DNA of 64,000 bases, taken from NCBI RefSeq assembly GCF_018835585.1, contig NZ_JAHGVE010000008.1, positions 159,556 to 223,555 on the forward strand, in the 5' to 3' direction. The notes under the pieces are model-generated. The model was not told where the DNA came from. It saw only the letters and a list, made by a program, of their open reading frames with translations, and did not search any database. Both the position numbers and the translations under genes were made by a program. Source of the stretch: Pelorhabdus rhamnosifermentans (GTDB lineage: Bacteria; Bacillota; Negativicutes; UMGS1260). Below are positions 14,351-23,089 of the stretch, piece after piece (position 1 is the stretch's first letter; every line of letters starts with the position of its first letter).

Positions 14351-15853
14351 GTGGCTCAGAATTTAATGGCAAAGCAGTTGCAGACATCTAATGATCACAT
14401 TACAACGAAACGGTTATTTTGGTTAGTTCTTGGTTTTGCAGTCATGATGGGAATTGCCTTTTCTCCAATTGCAGCAGGTTTATCAACAGCGGGACAACGT
14501 GTTTTAGGTGTGTTGGCTTTTGCTGTTATTATGTGGGTAACGGAAGCTGTTTCTTATCCAGTCAGCGCGGTAGGGATTATTTTATTTTTACTTTTTTTCT
14601 TGGGATTTTCTCCAATTAAGGGAGTTGAGGGGCCGCTATTAGGAACAGCCAAGGCAATTCCTATTGCTTTGAGCGGGTTCGTTAATCCAGGTTGGGTTTT
14701 GGTTGCCGCAGGGTTGTTTATTGCGGGTTCAATTTTGACAACGGGCTTGGAAAAACGGATTGCTCTGAATATTTTGCGAGTTGTGGGGACGAAAACGAAT
14801 AGTGTATTTGCTGGTATGATTCTCGTTATGGTGGTACTAGATTTTCTTATTCCTTCGATTACAGCACGGGCTGCAACGATGACACCTATTGCCATGGGAT
14901 TAATTGCTGCGTTTGGTGTTGATCCGAAAAGTGTATTTGCTCGTAATTTGTTAGTTTGTATTGCAATTTCATCTTCAATATCCGGGATTGGGGTTTTAAC
15001 GGCAGGAGCACCGAATCCTGTGGCTCTTTCATTCATTTCCGGCGTGTTAAAACATCCCATTTCTTGGGGTGAGTGGCTGATATATGGCATGCCGTTTTGT
15101 ATCGTCTTGCTGATTGTTTTATATTTTTTGATTACTCGATTAAATAAGTTTGAATTTAGCGAAATACCTGGAGGAAATGAGGCAATTGCTAAGGCGTTAA
15201 GCGATCTTGGGCCGATGAGTACTAAGGAGAAAAAGATATCTGTAATATTTTTTATTACGATTTTATTGTGGGCTACGGAGTCCATTCATAAAATAGACGC
15301 CAATACGGTATCCATCTTAGCGGTTTTCTTGATGTTATTCCCAAGTATTGGAGTGACAAATTGGAAAGAAGTCGCGAGTAAGGTGGATTGGGGTACTATT
15401 TTATTGTTTGGTGCGGGTATTTCATTAGGTGAGGCAATGCTAAAATCCGGTTCAGCTATTTGGTTGGCCAAAACTTGTTTGGGAGGGCTGGGATTAGGTT
15501 CGTTAGCTCCTACAATTATGATGGTTATTATTGCTTGTGCGCTATTGGTAATTCGGTTTGCTTTTGCCAGTATTACATCTTCAACAGCTGCTCTTGTTCC
15601 AACTGTCTTAGGTTTTTTAGTTAGCTTGAATAATCCCAATTTACCGATGTGGGGGATGACTTTAATCGCAACTTATACTGTCTATTTTGCGTTTATACTT
15701 CCAGTTAATTCACCGCAGGCAATGATTCCTTACGCTACAGATACTTTTGAAGTAAAAGATATGGCTAAGATAGGAATTCCTCTTACGATTATATCGTTAG
15801 GTGTCTTGGTTCTCTTTATCTTTACTTATTGGCACTGGCTGGGTCTGGTCTAG
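14351..15853 (+). CDS. DASS-family (SLC13) anion:sodium symporter
   Basis: 500 residues and about 12 membrane segments, the usual DASS size. Conserved parts are WVTEAVSYPVSAVG near the N-terminus, SITARAATMTPIAMG and SSTAALVPTVLG (the SNT-like substrate/sodium hairpins), and LPVNSPQAMIPYATD near the C-terminus. It imports dicarboxylates, citrate, sulfonates or sulfate in other bacteria; the substrate is open here. The GTG start at 14351 follows GGAGGAG; the overlapping ATG at 14349 is out of frame. A divergent GntR/RCK_C regulator precedes it and a terminator follows, so it is a single-gene unit. Confidence 0.88.
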   Translation: MAQNLMAKQLQTSNDHITTKRLFWLVLGFAVMMGIAFSPIAAGLSTAGQRVLGVLAFAVIMWVTEAVSYPVSAVGIILFLLFFLGFSPIKGVEGPLLGTAKAIPIALSGFVNPGWVLVAAGLFIAGSILTTGLEKRIALNILRVVGTKTNSVFAGMILVMVVLDFLIPSITARAATMTPIAMGLIAAFGVDPKSVFARNLLVCIAISSSISGIGVLTAGAPNPVALSFISGVLKHPISWGEWLIYGMPFCIVLLIVLYFLITRLNKFEFSEIPGGNEAIAKALSDLGPMSTKEKKISVIFFITILLWATESIHKIDANTVSILAVFLMLFPSIGVTNWKEVASKVDWGTILLFGAGISLGEAMLKSGSAIWLAKTCLGGLGLGSLAPTIMMVIIACALLVIRFAFASITSSTAALVPTVLGFLVSLNNPNLPMWGMTLIATYTVYFAFILPVNSPQAMIPYATDTFEVKDMAKIGIPLTIISLGVLVLFIFTYWHWLGLV

Positions 15854-15860
15854 TATAAAA

Positions 15861-15898
15861 AGAGTTCCTGCTAAGTAATTTTGCTTTGCAGGAACTTT
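15861..15898 (+). terminator. Terminator after the DASS transporter
   Basis: AGTTCCTGC pairs with GCAGGAACT around a 15-base loop, with A-rich and T-rich flanks. Confidence 0.7.
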
Positions 15899-15989
15899 GA
15901 ATACAATGGATATAGATTTTACGATATGAATTCATTTTGCATAATTTTAGTTTTGATAAAGATAAGTTAGGAAGGAAATCTCTCTTAAT

Positions 15990-16736
15990 ATGAAAAAATC
16001 TTTTATTCCAATCACACTATTCATTCTTATATTCCATCTACTAGTTCATGGTCATACGTTATTGGCAATGGCCCAGAAAGATGAACAAAAAGCTTATCTT
16101 TGGGCGAATGATTTAAGTCGAAAACCTGAAGATCCAGCCTATTTAAGTCTTTATTATCGATTTAGAAAAACGTATTTTTCCATTGAGCCTCATGCAGTGC
16201 AACCTATCGTCTTTTTAGGCGATAGTATTACCGATGATGGTGATTGGTCAAAGTTATTTCCCGGTGAGCCAGTTGAAAATAGAGGAATTGGCGGTGATAC
16301 CACCACCGGCGTTTTAAATCGTCTTGATCAAGTCATTGAATTAAAACCTTCCCGGATTTTCTTAATGATTGGAACAAATGATCTTTGTTTTAATCGATCC
16401 GTTGCGGATACCGTTACGAATTATCGTTATATTCTTACTCGCCTTCATTCGGAATTACCAGACACACCGATTTACATCCAAAGTGTACTACCTTTTAATG
16501 ATGAAATTTTTCCTTCAAGAAATTTGCGTACGAACGATAATATCAGACAATTAAACATTGAAATCCAGAAATTAGCGAAACAATACCATTATTTGTATAT
16601 CAATTTAACAGCTGCCGTTACCGATTCGAATGGCAGATTATTTTCTCAATATACAAGTGATGGCTTACACCTTAACGAAGAGGCTTATTTGATTTGGCGT
16701 GACCAGATTAAACAATGGGTGAAACCGTTGCCGTGA
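15990..16736 (+). CDS. Secreted SGNH/GDSL-type esterase or acylhydrolase
   Basis: 248 residues. The first 27 or so form a signal peptide (KKSFIPITLFILIFHLL, then cleavage near LAMAQ). The four SGNH blocks are clear: block I FLGDSITDDG with the nucleophile Ser, block II NRGIGGDTT, block III MIGTNDLC, and block V DGLHLNEEAY with Asp and His. It should act in the cell envelope on an ester-linked acyl group of a sugar, lipid or polymer. The closest family resemblance is to platelet-activating-factor acetylhydrolase-like SGNH proteins. The gene stands alone. Confidence 0.88.
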   Translation: MKKSFIPITLFILIFHLLVHGHTLLAMAQKDEQKAYLWANDLSRKPEDPAYLSLYYRFRKTYFSIEPHAVQPIVFLGDSITDDGDWSKLFPGEPVENRGIGGDTTTGVLNRLDQVIELKPSRIFLMIGTNDLCFNRSVADTVTNYRYILTRLHSELPDTPIYIQSVLPFNDEIFPSRNLRTNDNIRQLNIEIQKLAKQYHYLYINLTAAVTDSNGRLFSQYTSDGLHLNEEAYLIWRDQIKQWVKPLP

Positions 16737-16822
16737 TTTTATTACTTTGAATGTTGCCAGCGTATTTTTGTTAGTAACAAGAAAACTATTTCTTGTTAAG
16801 GAAATGTCTACAAACTTGTAGG

Positions 16823-17455
16823 CTAAGATTTTTGTAACAGACGCTGTTGAATGATTTGGACAAGGTTGCTGACTACCCAATACAAACCAAGTCCGGCAGG
16901 AAAGTTGAGGGTCATATAGCCGATAAAAAAAGGCATGGCCAGCAGCATCATTTTGTTTTGTTTGTTGGAAGCATCAGTTGTCATGCTTTGCGAGGACAGA
17001 TACGTGGTCAAAGCCGCCAAGATTGGAAGAATATAAAGATGATCACTTTCTGACAGATTGTTGATCCAGAGAAAACCAGGATGGCTCACGTAGCTATAAT
17101 TTCGCAAGGCATAGAACATTCCACTTAAAATGGGCATTTGCAAGAGTAATGGTAAGCAGCCGGCCAGAGGATTAATGCCTGTCTCCTTATATAAATTGGA
17201 TACTGCTTTTTGTTGAGCTTCTTTATTATTTTTGTATTTTTCTTGCAAGGCTTTTAATTTGGGACTTAATTCTTTCATGGCTTTCATAGATTTCATTTGT
17301 TTGGCTGTTAAGGGAAATAATAGGGCCTTAATAACGAGGGTGAATAGAATAATGGCTATGCCATAATTGGGGAAACCTAAATTTACTGTAATGTTATAAA
17401 AAAGAGTAACTAGCGATTGTATGAATTCAATAATGTAATCAAACAAAAAATTCAC
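16823..17455 (-). CDS. yidC: YidC/Oxa1-family membrane protein insertase
   Basis: 210 residues from the GTG at 17455. The core YGIAIILFTLVIKALLFPLT has the conserved Lys/Arg-containing groove helix, then the cytoplasmic coiled hairpin KELSPKLKALQEKYKNN, and GCLPLLLQMPILSGMFYALR. Five membrane segments, without the large periplasmic domain, as in Firmicute YidC/SpoIIIJ. The frame extends to a TTG at 17512 that follows AAAGGAG, so the true start is uncertain (17512, 17455 or 17446). It is far from the usual rnpA-yidC cluster, so it is probably a second paralogue. An inverted repeat lies in its upstream region. Confidence 0.85.
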   Translation of the reverse strand: MNFLFDYIIEFIQSLVTLFYNITVNLGFPNYGIAIILFTLVIKALLFPLTAKQMKSMKAMKELSPKLKALQEKYKNNKEAQQKAVSNLYKETGINPLAGCLPLLLQMPILSGMFYALRNYSYVSHPGFLWINNLSESDHLYILPILAALTTYLSSQSMTTDASNKQNKMMLLAMPFFIGYMTLNFPAGLGLYWVVSNLVQIIQQRLLQKS

Positions 17456-17505
17456 GTCCTTTATATGCAATAAAATCGGTTGTCCAGAAAAAAGGTATTC
17501 GACGA

Positions 17506-17544
17506 CAAACAAGCAACTCCTTTATTATTAAAGTTGTTTGTTTG
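17506..17544. repeat. Inverted repeat upstream of yidC
   Basis: CAAACAAGCAAC (17506-17517) and GTTGTTTGTTTG (17533-17544) pair with one mismatch. It resembles the repeat in the GntR/DASS intergenic region and could be an operator; if the TTG at 17512 is used it overlaps the start codon. Confidence 0.4.
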
Positions 17545-17651
17545 AAAAATAACGATAATATGGATCATAATAGAAAATAGTAGACAAGTCCTGAATCTAT
17601 ATCTAGATTGAGTTTAATTAGGCTAGGATCAGATTAAATGAGGAGGTTTCT

Positions 17652-18770
17652 ATGATGAAAAAAGGTTTTACATATTATGTCGTTGTTGTTCTTGTTGGAA
17701 TTATGTTTGGAGCAAGTATTATGGTAGGTTGTAGCGGGCGCTTTTTTGCCAAGCCGAATTCACAAGAAACCTCGCAAATTGCTAATTTAAATCAGCCCGT
17801 CAATATGGCAGGAGTTTCAGATGCTCGTAATACGGCTATTGTTCGAGCGGCTCAAGCGGTGGCTCCAGCTGTTGTAGGCATTACCAATAAATCATATGCC
17901 CGCGACTATTTTAATCGCAAGGTTGTCCAAAAAGGGGAAGGCTCTGGCGTCATTATTGATTCCAATGGCTATATTGCGACAAATAATCATGTTGTCGATG
18001 GTGCCCAGGAATTGGTTGTTTCTCTGCCGGATGGACGGACTTTTACGGGTAAGGTTCTTGGTGCTGATCCTGCAACAGATTTAGCAGTTGTAAAAATTGA
18101 TGCCACAGGATTACCTGCTGCAACGTTAGGCGACTCGGACGGATTATTAGTTGGTGAGCCAGCGATTGCAATTGGCAATCCACTAGGCCTGGAGTTTCAA
18201 GGCAGTGTAACAGTGGGGGTGATTAGTGCGCTTAATCGTTCCATTGAAATTGGTGAGCGAAAATTCAAACTGATTCAAACAGATGCCGCCATTAATCCGG
18301 GCAATTCCGGCGGTGCTCTTGTCAATGCTGATGGCGTTGTGATTGGTATTAATAGTGCTAAAATTTCTGATACAGGTGTAGAAGGTATCGGGTTTTCCAT
18401 TCCTATTAATGCGGCACGGCCAATTTTGCAATCCATTATTGAGAAAGGCCATGTTGTACGGGCTTATTTAGGTGTTGGCGTACTTGATAAAGAGACGGCA
18501 CCGAAATATGGCTATACCTTAAATATTGACAATGGTATTTATGTTGTCAATGTGACCATCGGCAGTCCGGCAGCTAAGGCAGGTATTAAGCCAGGCGATA
18601 TTATTACGAAGGTTGCAGGCAATGCAATTAATTCTGTACCTGATTTACGGTCGTTTCTTGACGGTCAAAATGTCGGCTCAAAGGTTGATGTAGAATTTAT
18701 TCGTGACGATCAGCCCAGTACAGTCAGTGTATTGCTGGAAGAAATGCCGACTCAGGCTCTAGAACATTAA
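17652..18770 (+). CDS. htrA: HtrA/DegP-family serine protease with one PDZ domain
   Basis: 372 residues. An N-terminal membrane segment ends in VGCSG, so it is anchored as an uncleaved helix or lipoprotein. The trypsin-like domain has His113 in NNHVVDG, Asp143 in TDLAVVKI and Ser219 in NPGNSGGAL, giving a complete triad. The PDZ domain covers about residues 275-365 (GSPAAKAGIKPGDIITKV). It degrades or refolds damaged envelope proteins. The ATG at 17652 has GGAGG 7 bases upstream. No adjacent two-component system was seen, so its regulation is not evident. Confidence 0.93.
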   Translation: MMKKGFTYYVVVVLVGIMFGASIMVGCSGRFFAKPNSQETSQIANLNQPVNMAGVSDARNTAIVRAAQAVAPAVVGITNKSYARDYFNRKVVQKGEGSGVIIDSNGYIATNNHVVDGAQELVVSLPDGRTFTGKVLGADPATDLAVVKIDATGLPAATLGDSDGLLVGEPAIAIGNPLGLEFQGSVTVGVISALNRSIEIGERKFKLIQTDAAINPGNSGGALVNADGVVIGINSAKISDTGVEGIGFSIPINAARPILQSIIEKGHVVRAYLGVGVLDKETAPKYGYTLNIDNGIYVVNVTIGSPAAKAGIKPGDIITKVAGNAINSVPDLRSFLDGQNVGSKVDVEFIRDDQPSTVSVLLEEMPTQALEH

Positions 18771-18785
18771 ATTGCGGAATCCTAG

Positions 18786-18826
18786 TATTGAGCAGACTAT
18801 TGTTTAATAAACGATGGTCTGCTCAA
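18786..18826 (+). terminator. Terminator after htrA
   Basis: TTGAGCAGAC pairs with GTCTGCTCAA across a long AT-rich loop, within a 150-base gap to the chemoreceptor gene. Confidence 0.65.
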
Positions 18827-18942
18827 TAAAGTATTTTACTTACCAAGACCAAGGTGTGTTTTTACTTATAGGGTTCCATTATAATCATTGACAGTATAAG
18901 GTGGAACGGGATATTCAAAATTGATTGAACGGAAGTGGAAAA

Positions 18943-20976
18943 ATGAAAGTAAAAAACATTCAAACCAAGCTACTAATTACCTTATTGCCACTTGTTTTTT
19001 TGATAATGGGTGTGCTCTCTGGGGTTAGCTATTATTTTTCGCAGCAATCCTTGGCAAAAAGTATCAATCAAACAGCCAGGGCAGTGGGAACTGACTATGG
19101 CAATCGAGTGCAAGGGGACATACGACTTATGATGTCGGAACTGGAGGACTTAGCTAGTAACCAAAGCGTTCGTACAGGTATCGAAAAAGATCAGATTATT
19201 GAAATTATGGCAGAAGCGCAAAAACGACTAGGTACTTTTGATGCCATTGTTTTTGTTTCTCCCAATGGTGAAGGTGTTAACAGCATGGGAATAACGAATT
19301 CATACGGTGATCGCGACTATTTAAAGAAAGTTATTGTAACCAAGAAACCCTATGTCTCAAATCCATTAGTTTCTAAGTCAACCGGAAAATTGGCTGTAGT
19401 ATTAGCAGTGCCAGTGAAAAATAAGGATCAGTTGACAGGGGTGCTGGTAGGGACTTTTTCATTAGATAGATTGACTGCTATGATCAAAGAACTGAAATTT
19501 TTAGACAATGGTTACGGTCAGATATCCGACGCATCAGGCATGGTTATTGCCCATCCCAAAAGTCCTGAAGTCGTCGGTAAATTGAACCTTCTCGAAAAAA
19601 AGATCAATCCTAAACTTAAGATGCAACAGACCGAACTCGATGACCGTCTAATTAATTTGGTTAAGACGGCAAGTGAATCTGATAAACAGACGGAGGGAGA
19701 ATATGTCTTTGTTGACGGCATTACGAGAACCGCTGTATGTACGCCAGTTGACCTGCCAGGTGATCAGCGATGGGTTATGTCGGTGGCAGTGCACAAAGTA
19801 GAAGCTACTCGGGAAACTGATATATTGGGGCATACGATGCTTATTCTTTGCATTTTATGTTTAATCATCGCTGCCGTAGCAATTGTAATTATAGCTAAAC
19901 GGTTTTCTAAACCTATTTCATTGATTCGGGACGAATGCCTGCTCTTGGCTCAGGGGGATTTGAGAGAGCGCGAAGCAAAGGTTTCTTCAGAAGATGAAAT
20001 AGGCCAATTGGCGAAAGGGTTCCAGGAGATGAGAAGAAATTTGCGTGAACTTGTCGCGAAGGTGCACTCCCAATCGGAGCAACTCGCGGCTTCTTCTGAA
20101 GAATTGACAGCTAGTTCAGAGCAGTCGGCTCAGGTTGTAACGCAAGTAGCCGAATCAATTAGCGATGTGGCACACGGCGCAGAAAAGCAATTGAATGCAG
20201 TAGGCGAAGCATCTTCTGTGGTAGAACAGATGTCAGTTGGTATCCAACAAGTAGCTGCTAGTGCCAATCAGGCAGCCAGTAATTCATCTCAAGCCGCTGG
20301 AAAGGCAATCGATGGTGATAAATCTGTGGAGAAGGCTGTCAGTCAAATGGCTCATATTGAACAGACTGTCAACAATTCCGCACAGGTCATTGCTAAGTTA
20401 GGTGAGAGATCTAAAGAAATAGGGCAGATTGTCGATGCGATATCCGGGATCGCTGGGCAAACAAATTTATTGGCGCTTAACGCTGCTATTGAGGCCGCAA
20501 GAGCGGGCGAACAGGGCAGAGGGTTTGCCGTTGTGGCCGAAGAAGTCCGTAAGCTTGCGGAACAATCCCAAGAGGCGGCAAAACAAATTGCCACACTGAT
20601 TGGTGAAATTCAAGGGGACACCGATAAAGCCGTTGTTGCTATGGATGAAGGTACCCGTGAGGTTAAAGTGGGGACAGAGGTTGTCACTACGGCAGGCCGT
20701 GCATTTAAGGAAATTGCGAAACTGGTAACGCAAGTAGCTGAACAAGTAAAGGAGATTTCAGCTGCTATTCAGCAGATGGCTAGTGGGAGTCAACAGATTG
20801 TTGCATCGGTAAAGGAAATCGACGGGCACAGTAAAGCGGCTGTTGGGAAAACACAAACGGTGTCCGCAGCAACAGAGGAGCAATCGGCATCTATGGAAGA
20901 AATCGCCTCATCCAGCCAGAGTCTTGCCAAGCTGGCCCAGGATCTTCAGGAAGCTGTCAGTAAGTTTCGTGTTTAG
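18943..20976 (+). CDS. Methyl-accepting chemotaxis protein with dCache-type sensor
   Basis: 677 residues. Membrane segments at about 10-32 and 292-314 enclose a periplasmic double-Cache-type sensor domain ([23 protein letters not shown]). A HAMP domain follows ([13 protein letters not shown]), then a long signalling coil with the hairpin tip [20 protein letters not shown] and [14 protein letters not shown]. Dipeptide, amino acid or organic acid ligands are typical for this sensor type, but none can be named. The ATG at 18943 is preferred to the TTG at 18925. It is monocistronic; no other chemotaxis genes are in the window. Confidence 0.93.
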   Translation: MKVKNIQTKLLITLLPLVFLIMGVLSGVSYYFSQQSLAKSINQTARAVGTDYGNRVQGDIRLMMSELEDLASNQSVRTGIEKDQIIEIMAEAQKRLGTFDAIVFVSPNGEGVNSMGITNSYGDRDYLKKVIVTKKPYVSNPLVSKSTGKLAVVLAVPVKNKDQLTGVLVGTFSLDRLTAMIKELKFLDNGYGQISDASGMVIAHPKSPEVVGKLNLLEKKINPKLKMQQTELDDRLINLVKTASESDKQTEGEYVFVDGITRTAVCTPVDLPGDQRWVMSVAVHKVEATRETDILGHTMLILCILCLIIAAVAIVIIAKRFSKPISLIRDECLLLAQGDLREREAKVSSEDEIGQLAKGFQEMRRNLRELVAKVHSQSEQLAASSEELTASSEQSAQVVTQVAESISDVAHGAEKQLNAVGEASSVVEQMSVGIQQVAASANQAASNSSQAAGKAIDGDKSVEKAVSQMAHIEQTVNNSAQVIAKLGERSKEIGQIVDAISGIAGQTNLLALNAAIEAARAGEQGRGFAVVAEEVRKLAEQSQEAAKQIATLIGEIQGDTDKAVVAMDEGTREVKVGTEVVTTAGRAFKEIAKLVTQVAEQVKEISAAIQQMASGSQQIVASVKEIDGHSKAAVGKTQTVSAATEEQSASMEEIASSSQSLAKLAQDLQEAVSKFRV

Positions 20977-21037
20977 TATTTGTATGAAAGGATGAGTGAT
21001 ATATTGTGGCCTGAGTCATGTAAAGTTTTTAGAACAA

Positions 21038-21434
21038 TCATGGGGCTATTTGAAATCCGTATTGCTGAAATACTTTCATTCCAGCTGAACTGGTGAGATA
21101 ATTTAAAAATTCCTGGACAGCTTCAGGTTGTCGGGAATTTTTTAAGATGACACCAGGAAATATGATTGGCGTATGAGAATCAGGTGGTGCAGTTGCCACG
21201 CTGGTTACGTTGTCGCTTGTAGCGGCCACTGTGGAAAATACGATTCCGGCATCTGCGCCATATTGACCTGCCGGAACTGTTTCCGGCTCACCAAGGCCAT
21301 AATGGATTACACTGTTATGGGTTAAATCATTAAAGCTTTTTAGGCCTAACGATGAGTTTTTAGGAACAATTAATACCAGTTTATTACTGACAAGGTTTTT
21401 GCGGGTAGCAGCATCAATTAAATTTTTCTTGCAT
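21038..21434 (-). pseudogene. Broken modA copy (module copy B)
   Basis: The 63-codon 3' end matches modA at 8901-9100 almost exactly. A deletion of roughly 100 bases after GGCATCTGC then brings together two parts of the gene in different frames. The sequence continues to about 21434, where a second deletion removes the N-terminal codons, the promoter and the orphan terminator, and joins straight to the promoter region of the C_GCAxxG gene. It cannot make ModA. Confidence 0.85.
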
Positions 21435-21610
21435 AGTGTTTATAGTTGATTATTCTAGTTGAAACGTCTATACTGTAAATGAGCATATGTTCAAAAAAGA
21501 AATTCGTTTATTGGAAATAAGCTGTTTGGAATGATTGTAAGATTAGGGTTGTTAGAGAAAATGTGCTAAGATACTTGTTTATCTGGATTTATGAGAGAGG
21601 GGATAAAAAA

Positions 21611-22051
21611 ATGAGCACAACGGAGTATTCATCTGATGTTAAGCAGCTAGCAGGTCAGTATTTTAAAGAAGGTTATAATTGCGCAGAAGCCGTATTACGT
21701 GCTTTTAGAAAAGAACTTGACCTTGATTTAAGTGATGAAGCATTGAAAGTCGGGACTGGATTTGGTGGTGGGATAGGACATGCGGGATGTGTTTGCGGGG
21801 CTTTAGCTGCATCCGTCATGGTGCTGGGTATTTTGCAAGGACGCGTAAATACTCGTCAGAGTTTGGCACCTATTTATAATATAAACGAAGAGTTTCACCG
21901 TAGATTTAGTGAAAAATTTGGCGGATCGTGTTGCCGTGTTTTAAATCGTTATCCTTTTAATTCTAAGGAACATTTGCGTAATTGTCTAAAGTTGACAGGC
22001 AGTACAGCAGAATTATTGATGGAATATATTGAAGAAAAGAAGTTGCATTGA
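21611..22051 (+). CDS. C_GCAxxG_C_C family redox protein (copy B)
   Basis: 146 residues, differing from the copy at 10168 at only a few positions (for example EYSSD for ECSSD and RRFSEK for HKFSEK). All family cysteines are kept: YNCAEAV, HAGCVCGAL, GSCCRVLN. Promoter and ribosome-binding region are also conserved, so it is probably expressed. One difference is worth noting: the N-terminal Cys6 of copy A is Tyr here, so that Cys is not part of the conserved site. Confidence 0.85.
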   Translation: MSTTEYSSDVKQLAGQYFKEGYNCAEAVLRAFRKELDLDLSDEALKVGTGFGGGIGHAGCVCGALAASVMVLGILQGRVNTRQSLAPIYNINEEFHRRFSEKFGGSCCRVLNRYPFNSKEHLRNCLKLTGSTAELLMEYIEEKKLH

Positions 22052-22099
22052 CTATGTATCAAAATATCTGAGCCTTTTTCTCTTGAAATATTATTAAAA

Positions 22100-22124
22100 A
22101 GCACACTATTGCGTGTGTTTTTTT
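22100..22124 (+). terminator. Terminator after copy B C_GCAxxG gene
   Basis: The stem GCACAC...GTGTGT with a T tract is the counterpart of the hairpin at 10661, slightly changed. Confidence 0.65.
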
Positions 22125-22283
22125 ATGCCCAAATTAGAAATTTTCATTTCACCGAATCAAGCAAATAGGGAGTAACCAACATTGTATTCACCAAATTAGC
22201 AAATAATGCTGTAGAGCAAGTAACATCGCAATAGTGTACTGACTGATTACTATATTATAAAAGTCTGGCAATTGTTGGATTCT

Positions 22284-22398
22284 GTATTCTTGAAAGTTAT
22301 ACAGAAGCATGTATAGATGAGGTCAGTATGAAGATGCCAAAGTGCGTCAGAGGATTGGGGATTTAACTAAGACGATGATTACTATGTTAAGAAAGTGA
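22284..22398 (+). pseudogene. 3' fragment of a CsoR-like gene (module copy B)
   Basis: From TATTCTTGAAAG to AGAAAGTGA the DNA matches the last third of the gene at 11012. The operator and the first two thirds are deleted, and a small indel shifts the frame. It is followed by a 20-base scrap of the ferredoxin-type membrane gene (22418-22437), showing a second deletion. Confidence 0.8.
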
Positions 22399-22525
22399 GA
22401 GAAGAAAAATTATATTGGCCCCGGTTTTGCTGGCATCACTAGGGAGTATTATAAAAAAATTGTAGTGGAAAACATATTGATTATATAGTTTTTATTGTAA
22501 TTTCATACCTGTTGGTATATACTAC

Positions 22526-22545
22526 AAATGGGCATATGCCCATTT
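22526..22545. promoter_or_regulatory. DUF134 (second family) operator, copy B
   Basis: AAATGGGCATATGCCCATTT, a perfect 20-bp palindrome identical to that at 12135, in the same place after the -10 element and before AGGAGG. It has been kept although the region upstream is heavily eroded. Confidence 0.7.
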
Positions 22546-22558
22546 AGGAGGTGGCTAA

Positions 22559-23050
22559 ATGCCAAGACGACGTTGCTGTGGGTTAGTGGAACAGGAGCCC
22601 TGCCACCGTCAGTTTACTCCCCTAGATGCAAATGAAGAAAGGGTAGTAACCTTATTAGTTGAAGAATTAGAAACTATAAGGTTAAAGAACTTGACTGGAA
22701 TGGATCAGGCTGCGTGTGCGGCGACCATGGGAGTATCCCGGGCTACCTTTCAAAGAATACTCAATGCGGCTAGACAAAAGATTACTTTTGCTCTAGTTGA
22801 GGGGTACACTATTATAATACAGGGAGGAACGTATATGGTTAAAAATCGCAAGTTCGAATGTCAAGATTGTGGACATATTTGGGAAGTTGAGCCTTGTACT
22901 GAAGGCGGTAAGCATGGGTATGAAATTGCTTGCCCGAAGTGTGGTAGCATGAAGAAAATAAAAATAGGTGAAGATGGTCAAAAACATGTTTGTGGTGGCA
23001 ATCACCACGGACATGAGCATGGACATGGCGGTGGCTGTTGCGGGCATTAA
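22559..23050 (+). CDS. DUF134 HTH protein with zinc ribbon and His/Cys-rich tail
   Basis: 163 residues. Residues 1-75 hold the HTH (EELETIRLKNLTG, SRATFQRILNAARQKI). From residue 93 a zinc ribbon follows (FECQDCGHIW, then CPKCGSMKK) and a tail HHGHEHGHGGGCCGH rich in potential metal ligands. The start at 22559 follows AGGAGG. At 22835 an in-frame ATG has its own GGAGG 7 bases upstream, so the ribbon and tail may also be made alone. The last 68 codons are nearly identical to the C-terminus of the Mrp gene next door. Likely a metal-responsive regulator; the operator at 22526 suggests autoregulation. Confidence 0.8.
   Translation: MPRRRCCGLVEQEPCHRQFTPLDANEERVVTLLVEELETIRLKNLTGMDQAACAATMGVSRATFQRILNAARQKITFALVEGYTIIIQGGTYMVKNRKFECQDCGHIWEVEPCTEGGKHGYEIACPKCGSMKKIKIGEDGQKHVCGGNHHGHEHGHGGGCCGH
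22823..22837 (+). promoter_or_regulatory. Internal ribosome-binding site and start inside the DUF134 gene
   Basis: GGAGG at 22823-22827 and ATG at 22835, in frame with the surrounding gene. Initiation here would give a 71-residue Zn-ribbon/His-tail protein. Confidence 0.55.
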
Positions 23051-23089
23051 ATATAAGTAACTTTCTGAAGGGGAAAGGGAGATAGTAAA

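Noticed and set aside
14554..15285. 243-codon minus-strand frame opposite the DASS transporter
   Set aside because: The plus strand has conserved transporter motifs; the antisense frame shows none.
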